NCBI GenBank assembly: GCA_905221605.1
Contig: CAJNDS010002737.1
Coordinates: 224,032 to 288,031 of the forward strand
Direction of reading: 5' to 3'
Source: Symbiodinium natans
Taxonomy: Eukaryota; Sar; Dinophyceae; Suessiales; Symbiodiniaceae
Length of the DNA stretch: 64,000 nt
In this document: one piece after another, positions 56,206 to 64,000 of the stretch
How positions within the stretch are numbered: position 1 is the stretch's first letter
Layout of the letters: each line of letters opens with the position of its first letter
Made by a program: the position numbers and the translations under genes
The notes under the pieces: model-generated
What the model was told of the DNA's origin: nothing
Seen by the model: only the letters and a program-made list of their open reading frames with translations
Database searches by the model: none

Positions 56206-58790
56206 GAAGCTATTTCCGAATCGTCTCTGGATCCTGGCTTCTGGGCCTTCTTTCTGAAATGTCTCCTTGACGGGATCGATTGGGGTTTTTTGAAAGGGGT
56301 TCTAAAAGAAATACGCAAGGCGTTTCTTGCAATGAGAGCTTTTATGAGTTGTTGCAAAAGTGTGTTGAAGGGTATGCACAATGCTTTCATAGGGTTTGCC
56401 AAGTAGGTGTCTGAGGTTTCCCAGAGCTTCATAAGGGTTTTGCAAAGGTTTTAGGGGTTTCATGCCCAAATCCCAACTCAAATGCATCACCAACGTGCCG
56501 AATAATCGGGTATTGCGGTTCAGCAAATCGTAGCGGTAGCGTCTGTTTCGGAGATCACGACAGTACTCGTGTGTGTCATAGAAGGTCGAGGTTTGCCGAG
56601 GGTTCCTAGACCTGGAACCGCGAGCTTTAGCTGTGGGGTTGGGCTTCAGGCCTTTCGAAGGCATGGCTGTGCATCAGCACCCCTGAAAGCTTTCGGCCTT
56701 GTGAGCATCATGGGACAAACCGTCGAAGCTGAAAAACCCTAAACTTCCTCAGCCTCAACCCCACTCCCTTAAACCTCGAAGCCCTACCAGTGCAAGTGCC
56801 TCTATATTACATGATACTTTTCATTAGGGTTTGGAATCTAGGCTTCACATGTAGTCTCCATTTTAGTTCCTTCTGTTGGTTAAGCAGTTTAATATGACAG
56901 GACCCTAACCATATAGGACTTGGTTAACCAAAACCAAAAACTACAATGGAGACTATAGGTATCCCCACACAGTAGGGAATGTGGCCCAGGCTTGGATGTC
57001 CAGTGTCGGATTAACGGTCGGTTTCGTCGCAGTCATCTTGGAGGTGTCCGATGCTTTCGGTACCGAGGAGCTCCAGCGTAGATGTTGAGCCCGTATGCCT
57101 CATATTCAGGCCTCCCACAGGCTTCACACGTTTGTAGGTTTGGGGGCTAGGGTTCATAGAGGGCTCTTTCTCGTGTCATGCTTAGTGCTCAAAGACCAGA
57201 CGGCGCGACCTTTTTACGCCAGTGCCCCTTACTAAATTTGAGCCATATGATACATCACAGTCCTATGCTCAGGTACACGCGCAGTCAGGCTACAGTTGGA
57301 CAGTCCGACTTCCCGGCCGACCGGGTTAGCCGGGTTGTCAATATTGCGAGCAGGCATAAACTGTTCCCTGAAACGTCGGAAAAAGGCCTGTTCCCAAACC
57401 ATCCCAGAACTAGCGAGTTAAGGGGTCTGTATTCGATGTATCAGAGGATCCGGGGGAGTACGTCGAGGCGTCGGCCGTGAGCGTCGCATACTTGTGGATG
57501 ATCCTGAGTTGGACACTGGCTTCATGGAAGAACCTGAAGATCCGGCCCTACTTGAAGATAAAGGTGCTAAAGTGATACACATATATACACACCTATATAT
57601 ATATATATACATATGCATATATCACGGCATGGTACGCGGACCACGAAATCGATTCTCGGGATCACCTGTGTAACATCCGGCAGTCCTATCCATCTTGAAG
57701 AGGTATTACCCTAAACCCTAGAAACCGCGCAGCTAAACCCCAAGCCACTGTAAACCACTAAAGCCTTGTAACTTGCCCTACGCCTAGACCCCCGAACTAC
57801 CCTCTATTGTACCATCAATACCCAATATTCTGGGCCGGACTCTGTTAAAGGGCACTTGGGGGGTCCTGGCAGGTGCCTGCATCCATTGCCTTGATGGCAG
57901 CGTTTTGGATGCGCGCACTGCTCGAGCCCGGCTGCGGCCCGCGAGGTCATGCCGAGTGCTACGCCTCATGTGGAGTCGGAGCCGCTGGCATCTTTGCTGT
58001 TAGCTTAGGGGAGCTTCAGGGTTTTTAGGGATTCGGGTTCTTGTTAGGGGGATTAGGATGAGGTTCTAGGGTTTGGGCCCTTTAGGGTTTGGGTTTGGAG
58101 TTCGGGTTTGAGGCCTTCAAGAAGTGCAACGCCCCGGATTTCGGAGCTCCATGCTGGGATTTCACATCCCTTTAGCAGTACATTCCCAAGACAAAGGGGT
58201 TGGGGGTTCCTTACAAAGTAGAAAAAACTATAAGTTAATTGCCCATGAACACCTTCTGCAAGCAAGGCATACACCCTATGCCCTAAGCTAAGGTGTTCAC
58301 CACATACTCTTCGGCGCACTGCTCTTGATCCCACACGTTGTCTTGCAGCTCTTGCAGGTGGAGCGAGATAGGGATCTTGTCGCTTTTCCCCGGTGCTGCG
58401 GATCCTCTACCCGTACACAGCCCTGAAGGGGCTTGTTGTATTTCCTCGGCCCCCAAGGGGCTTCGGGCTTTCCGTTCTTTCGCGCTGGAGTTGTGGACAA
58501 ACCGCTGTTCGCCACATTCAGTATTCAGGCATCAGGAGGATGTTCATTTAGGATTGCCACGATGGCAAGCCCTGCATTAATAGCTGGTCGGTTTGTGGCA
58601 TGACTGCCTTGAGGCCTTGGCCGACAGATACATGCCTGCTTCTTCTTAGATGTTTTTTCGGGTTTAGGAGGCTTACACAAGACCCTGGAAATGCGTGTTT
58701 AAGTTGAAGGTTCATGCATACAGGCATCCCCAGGCAGGATCTGTTGTGTCAATGCCTTTCTTGTGACATCTTAACAATACTATTATTACT
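56206..58790. other. subtelomere-like region with degenerate telomeric motifs
   Basis: No recognised gene. Fragments of the telomere motif occur on both strands: AAACCCTAAAC at 56736, ACCCTAAACCCTAG at 57710, TAGGGTTTGGG at 58068 and TTTAGGGTTTGGG at 58081, plus many GGGGTTTT/GGGTTTT pieces at 56284-56460. A minus frame at 56664-56302 (120 codons, basic, starting MPSKGLKPNPTAKARG) is open but unrecognised. A short AT-dinucleotide run lies at 57590-57612. Confidence 0.5.
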
Positions 58791-58795
58791 TCTGC

Positions 58796-58872
58796 TGCGA
58801 TCATCATTATTATTACTACTACTACTACTGCTACTGCTACTGCTACTCCTATTGTTGCTACTACTACTACTG

Positions 58873-58906
<34 letters not shown>

Positions 58907-59032
58907 CACTACCACTACCACTACCACTACCACTACCACTACCACTACCACTACCACTACCACTACCACTACCACTACCACTACCACTACCACTACCACT
59001 ACCACTACCACTCCTACTACTGCTGCCTGGAG
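58796..59032. repeat. (CTA)n / (CTACCA)n microsatellite
   Basis: CTA trinucleotides with GCT interruptions (58811-58905), then about 18 CTACCA hexamers (58906-59012). The Leu/Pro and Val frames are its translations. Confidence 0.95.
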
Positions 59033-60589
59033 CTCTGCTGTGCTGTGTGGCGAGGTTAGGTCCCCTGAGGGTTCGTGGCTCTCTAGATTCTTTTCTGCCT
59101 CGGCTATTTCTGAAAAACTATGACCAGCCCCGTGGGTCCCAAGTCCCACGGTCAAGGGAAAATGGAAGGCATACAGGTCCGACATTGACAGACCCGAGGT
59201 TCCACAATTGGTCCGGTAGTCGCTTCTAGGATGAAACTTACTAGGAAAAGGCAATGCTACAGCGCAACCACTGCATTGGACTCGCAAAAGGGCTTTCCGA
59301 CGAGCCAGAAACCGAGCTCGACTGTATGAGGGCACTTTTTACAGCAGTCATTGATTCCCAAACAGCTACAGGCCACTGCCAGAAGACCATCTGGCGCTGG
59401 ACCAGTGGAAGCACAGACTCGGACAAGCTTGGCTTAAGCCTGCGCCAGGGCGACTGTTTGGCCACCGGCGACCCGTAAACTTCGCAACGTTAACCGTTAA
59501 ACCCAGCAGAAGGCTTGAGCCTTTGACCACGAGTCGAAGTTCCAAGCCATCAAAAACCATTGATGCCAGACTTGGGCCACTGAATTCAACACCAAAGTGA
59601 GAAAAGCTCGCGGGCGAACGCATGCGCAAGGGCTGTGCAAGGGCGAGGTGCAAGGCTTCCTAATTTGGCAGGCATGGAACGACGAAAAAGAACAATCCTC
59701 ACCCCTTTGCATAACCCTGAGGTAAGGAAGTGTTCTATTTTGGTACCTGGCAGAACACGTTTTGTTAGCGCTCCATTTTTTCCAGGCGGGCGGTTCGAAT
59801 GTTGGCCTTCTCGCTCAGAGCTAGGCAGGTTCTTTTAACGTCGCTGCAAACGGGCACCTCTCACAGTGCCCTGCGCGTTGAGGAAAGGTCTTTGGTCACG
59901 ATCTCTGCTTGTTGAGCATCCGGCCTATGATGAAGCATGGGCACCTGTGCTGTTTCAACCCAATGAGCCGGCAGGACATGTCTCCCGACCGACAACCCCC
60001 ACTGGGTGCGATGTCAGAGGTGCATGCTCCATTCCAACCGTTAGTCCAGATCTTTCCTTTGCCATGCAATGGAATGAACATTTGGAATGTGCACCCATGA
60101 ATTTTGCATTTTGTGCAGGTCTGTCCATTGTTAGTCAACATATGTTCATGCTTTAGTTGTTGTATTGCCGAAAGATGCGCATCATGAGGATATGATTGTG
60201 TCTGCTTCAGAGAACCCGACCCTTCAACAATTACATGTTCAGGTGAATGGAACAACTTTTCTGCAAGTGCGAGTTTTTTGTTGTAAATGGCACTTTCCAC
60301 AAATCATTGTCGCAAGATGTTGCACTAATCATAACTTGAATCCTGCATGCTTGAATGTACGCTGTGATCTGTCGGCTTGCAGCAGAATTCACCTCGAGTG
60401 GTGGTCATACACAATAATATGGAACCAACTTTGCCCAAAAACTCTGGCACGCAACAACTGCTTAACAAACAACTGCTTCACCCCATGTTGAGTTTGACTT
60501 GGGCCTCATTGTGATCCCTGCAGGCAGCTGTTGGTAAGCACCGCGTTTTGTCGTTTGCCTCTAGCACATTGCTATTGTTTCGTTCCGCC
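59033..60589. other. spacer upstream of the PPWD1-like gene
   Basis: No recognised gene. A minus frame at 60300-59896 (134 codons, Cys/His-containing but with no recognised spacing) is the longest. Promoter motifs cannot be called reliably in dinoflagellate-like DNA. Confidence 0.45.
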
Positions 60590-60599
60590 AGGCGTCAGC
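60581..60599 (+). promoter_or_regulatory. putative spliced-leader acceptor of the PPWD1-like gene
   Basis: A T/C-rich tract (TTGTTTCGTTCCGCCAG) ends in AG at 60591, 8 nt before the ATG at 60600. This fits the very short 5' leaders seen when a spliced leader is added in trans. Inferred. Confidence 0.4.
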
Positions 60600-63381
60600 A
60601 TGCCGGAGATGCAAGGAGAGAAACGTCCTTTGGATCCAGATCCAGATGATGACGATGATGACGACGATGACGGTTTCGGACCAATGCTCCGCGCTTGCAT
60701 TTTGCTGATGCAGTGGGCATGTTGTTGACGAGTTGGCATTGGTTGCTTGAAGGCCAGTGCCAGCGCCGGCACAGACAAAGCCGAAACGAAAAAAGGTGGG
60801 GTCGCGAATCAGTTTTGCCATTGCATTCTGACTCTTGCGACAGCAGCAGATAACGGCCATTGAAGGTGCTGAAGAATGCGCACGTATATCTGGACAACTT
60901 GCCCAAAGGAGAGATGTACGAGAAGCCACTTGGTGCATCTTTAGCGTGATGCTCGCAGGGATTCTCTGTTGAAAGGCGTTCGGTTCGTGGTTGCCTATCG
61001 TGCCTCATGGCAATGCAAGGAGTTTTATGCACCGGGATGTGGTCCACCTTGCAGTTTGCAGCAATGCCACGGGGTTTCTGGTGACTGGCAGCGAGGATGG
61101 CCACGTGTCTTGTTGGCATTTGTTGGCATCTCACTCACTCACGGCATTCTCGGAGCTTTGTGCCTTCTTCGATGTTTTCGTCAGGTCAAATTCTGGAAGA
61201 AACAGTATGAAGGCATTGAGTTCGTCAAACATTACCGAGCGCACCTAGGCCAGGCTTTTGTCTTTCATGCGGCCCGCCGCAGATGCCACAGGGGTGCCAA
61301 GAACCCTCACAGCAATCACAGTACCCAGCTTTGGCCCGGCAAGGAAAACTGCAAGCCATGGTCATTTCACAGGCGCGTGCATGAAGCATCGTGAATGTCT
61401 GTCAAGGGGTCAAGGATGCCGTCTCTGTTCGTGATGCCACGGGGGAAGAGTTCCCTTGCACGATTCCAGGATGGAAGGTTGCTCGCCACCATCGGCGATG
61501 ACAATGCGCTGAAGCTGTTTGAGGTTACCAGAAGTTTCGAAGACTACGGCTTATTACTAGTTGAAGGACATGTATGTGGGCGATTGGCCTTGCAAAGTTT
61601 TGGATGTCAGAAGAGCCTGCGTGCTTGAAGCGTTCATGCTGTCCCACTGGCTTTTCCGATCACAGAGTTTGGTCAGCTTGACAACAGTATGCTTTTTTGT
61701 TCTTGGCCCATTGCACATCAGGATTCGTTGAAGATGTGTGACAGTACGTGTGTATGCAGGCACTTATTTGGTCTTTCATTTGCGGCAGCCCACGGCCAAA
61801 AGCAAACACAGTCCAAGACAAGTTAATCTCGGAGTTTGAGGCTTCTTGTATCTTCTTGTGTTTGGCTGCTTCAATTTCCACAGACTATGTCAACCAACCA
61901 TTCCAAGATTTCCCTCCACAGAACATGCCTCTTGCTGATAGCAGGGGCTCCCTTGCAGTTCCCTTGCAAAATGTGTCAGAGGTCTGACAGTTGGGCATTG
62001 TCAGCCCCCAGTATTCGGTGTTTCTTGTATTTTTTCGGAGGAAGTGCTTGAGTCGAACATGGCCTGTCCGAGCAGGTTACATCCTTCGACATGATCTGCA
62101 TGATCAAGTTGAAGTTCAAGCCGCTTCAAGTCGAGTTCGTTCATAAGAAAAACGCTCCAACCTCACTCGTTGCAGTGCCGCGCGCTTGGCTCACTCGCAG
62201 AAAGCATGTACTATCGTGCATACTTCCCAAACTGACTGTCAGTTTATGTAATGGAAACTTCAGGTCTGAGTCGGAGTCCGGCAAGGCAGGAAAAGCATGC
62301 ATTAATTCTTCCACACGCGGGTCGTCAATGACACCATCTTTCTAGATGTTTTCGTTATCTGTTTCCAAGAGGGTAGCATCTGATGTTTATGTGTCGCATG
62401 CTAGCAGGTCTGTCTGTCATGCTCGTCACGCAGAGCTTTGTCTGCCCCCAATGCCCGAATAATGCTCGATGAGGTGCACATTCTGCAGCCTGAAAGTGGC
62501 ACCGCAGAGCCTCTGCGAACCCTTGAGGTCATGCTATCGGAGACATGCATGTCAACAGTCAGAATTGCACCAGAACTGCAGTGCGCCACAAGCAATGTGC
62601 AACACCTGCTCATGGTACTGTGGGGCAGGTCCATTCAGAACCCGCCCACGCCATCAGGCCGGTCCGAGAGAGTAAGTGCCAAGGGCAACAATCTCCTCCT
62701 TCGCATGTGAAGATCAAGGGTTCGCGTTTGCCTCGATGTTTGTTTGCCCGGATCGTCGTATGTACTTGGGTGCAAAGATGCTAACGAACAAAGCTCAATC
62801 CACACAACCCATGTGGCTTGTCCCTGTGGTTGCCGTGGTTGCTTCTTCTGCTGCTGCTGCTGCTGTGGTAGTGGTGGTTCGCATCTGCCGTATGCAGACG
62901 GGGCAAACAGTACTGCAATTCCACGAATGCCAATTGCATAGAGAGGTCGTAGCAACTTCCGATCTCCTCGATTCCTTGCTCGGCATTTCAGGTACAATCC
63001 GTGGGTTCATGCCTGCGTCAGCGCTGACAAATCAGGCGTACCATCCTCGTGACAACTATGCCTGTTACTCCAAGACCTGTTGTCACCAACGATTGGCAGA
63101 GTCCTACATTGAGTCTGTGCTCAGCTGAGGCACTTGAGCTTTGGGACCCAGACACGCTGGAGATGCCAAACAAGGAGAGTCGCCCTGGAAGGCACGATCT
63201 TGCCGCATACTGCCTGGGACGTTAGAGCTCTCGTGAAGCGCAGGCTCAGATTCGAGATCAAGAGTGAAACGCATATGTGCGCCCAGAGCATGGGCACATT
63301 TTGCTTTGTGCGTCGGTGTGTCTAATTTTGCTACCCTTGCAACAGCACCACAGGTATGAATTGCGAAAGAACCAGACGCAC
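60600..63381 (+). CDS. PPWD1/CYP71-type WD40-cyclophilin, 5' part (14 exons, runs off the window)
   Basis: Nuclear WD40-repeat peptidyl-prolyl isomerase associated with the spliceosome. Exons: 60600-60685, 60753-60795, 60866-60924, 61020-61104, 61185-61253, 61449-61523, 62076-62176, 62264-62285, 62474-62527, 62629-62657, 62992-63037, 63130-63176, 63244-63276 and 63354-63381. All phases join, giving 259 residues. In order: acidic start with GFGPMPVP, KPKRKKVLKNAHVYLDNLP, GEMYEKSFMHRDVV, VTGSEDGHVKFWKK, YEGIEFVKHYRAHLG, LLATIGDDNALKLFEVTSFD, MIKLKFKP, VAVSESESGK, VHILQPESGTAEPLRTLEVH, AIRYNPWVHACVSADKSGAL, ELWDPDTLEMP, RFEIKSETHMYELRKNQTH. This is the WD40 half; the cyclophilin domain should lie to the right of the window. 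A possible exon 15 is 63613-63628. Donors: GT, GC (six) and one probable GA (63177). The exon 5/6 junction is the least certain. Confidence 0.88.
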
Positions 63382-64000
63382 GTGGGCATCTTAGAATGTT
63401 GAAGCAAGGATGGTGGCCGTGGTTCTCAGATGTTTTCAGGACGCTGAACAGATCGAGAATCTAGAACGACTTGACATGCCGCCATGAGCGGCCCGCAGCC
63501 CGGCTCAAGCTCGCAACGCTAAACGAGCGTGTGCTACAGTAGGCTTCCCTCAAAAAGTCGTTGAACATGAGAGGCCAGGCCCCCAGAGCTATACTAATCT
63601 TACACGCTTCAGGTGTCCGCCTCTGCCAGCTAGGTGCAAGTTGCAGCTCCACGGCTCCACGCAAATTCCTCCAGAAGAGTCTCAAGACGTGAACGGAGAG
63701 CCCATGAGAAGTCCACAAAAGATTCTGAAACAAGAGGCCCCTGTCAATCGAGGCAGATGCCGTGGGTTGTCTTGGTGTGGTTGGTTTCTCGCTCCCCTGG
63801 CTTGGTGGTTTTTGCGAGCGAGTTTTGGATTCAGATTTAACTGGTGACAGGGCGTTTTCTCGAGTTGAAGACTCCAAGAAGAGCACACGGGGTAGTTGGA
63901 TGCTTGCTAGAGAAGGTGTCGAGCAAACTGGACCACGAAGAGAATGAAGGGATGAGTTGTCAACCAGGCCTCGAGGAATCACCGGAAAAGTCCAAGTACA
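63382..64000. other. intron and unassigned 3' edge of the PPWD1-like gene
   Basis: Continuation of the gene is expected, but beyond the candidate 16-nt exon at 63613-63628 (V-S-A-S-A, which would match the family's 'TSV..S.DG' stretch) I found no further convincing exon before the edge. Confidence 0.4.

Noticed and set aside
62408-62527. Longer version of PPWD1 exon 9 starting at 62408
   Set aside because: Also in phase, but adds 22 residues (VCLSCSS...) with no place in the family. The later acceptor at 62474 aligns VHILQPESGTAEPL exactly.

Overview
The window is nuclear DNA of a eukaryote, most probably a dinoflagellate (a Symbiodiniaceae-like alveolate). The evidence is: introns of 67-550 nt with a mix of GT, GC and one probable GA donor and almost invariant AG|G acceptors; a prolyl-tRNA synthetase with an N-terminal ProX-type editing domain, as in apicomplexans; a block of same-strand genes; a CCCTAAA telomere-type array; non-LTR and DIRS-like retroelement remains; and many micro- and minisatellites. 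The species cannot be named from sequence alone.

Layout. 0-11.7 kb: no gene I can name, with homopolymer, (CTA)n, (CAGA)n/(CA)n and (GTT)n arrays. 11.7-22.2 kb: a minus-strand block. In transcription order it holds prolyl-tRNA synthetase copy B, a phytanoyl-CoA dioxygenase-family gene, prolyl-tRNA synthetase copy A, and a diverged editing-domain protein with no synthetase. The two synthetase copies lie in a nearly identical 2.95-kb direct duplication. 22.2-27.4 kb: no named gene. 27.4-34.4 kb: an old, diverged tandem duplication (two units of about 3.4 kb) carrying an unidentified, probably spliced minus-strand gene, seen only because short reading frames are conserved between the units. 34.4-37.1 kb: exon-like fragments. 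37.1-38.8 kb: a Rab11-family GTPase split into at least 13 exons on the minus strand. 42.4-45.05 kb: a frameshifted LINE-type retrotransposon between a minisatellite and a 960-bp (CTA)n array. 48-52.7 kb: nested repeats around a broken DIRS-like reverse transcriptase/RNase H. 53.4-54.1 kb: GC-rich minisatellites. 55.3 kb: an interstitial telomeric array followed by about 2.7 kb with scattered telomere-like motifs and a three-helix membrane-protein reading frame. 60.6 kb to the right edge: the 5' part of a PPWD1/CYP71-type WD40-cyclophilin gene on the plus strand (14 exons, continuing beyond the window).

The two most intron-rich genes (Rab11, PPWD1) do not appear as long reading frames, because their exons are only 22-101 nt long. 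I assembled them by matching short peptides to conserved families and checking that splice phases join exactly. More such genes are probably present in the stretches I mark as unassigned. The named genes serve translation (ProRS), 2-oxoglutarate-dependent oxidation (PhyH), membrane traffic (Rab11) and the spliceosome or nuclear peptidyl-prolyl isomerisation (PPWD1). They share no pathway.
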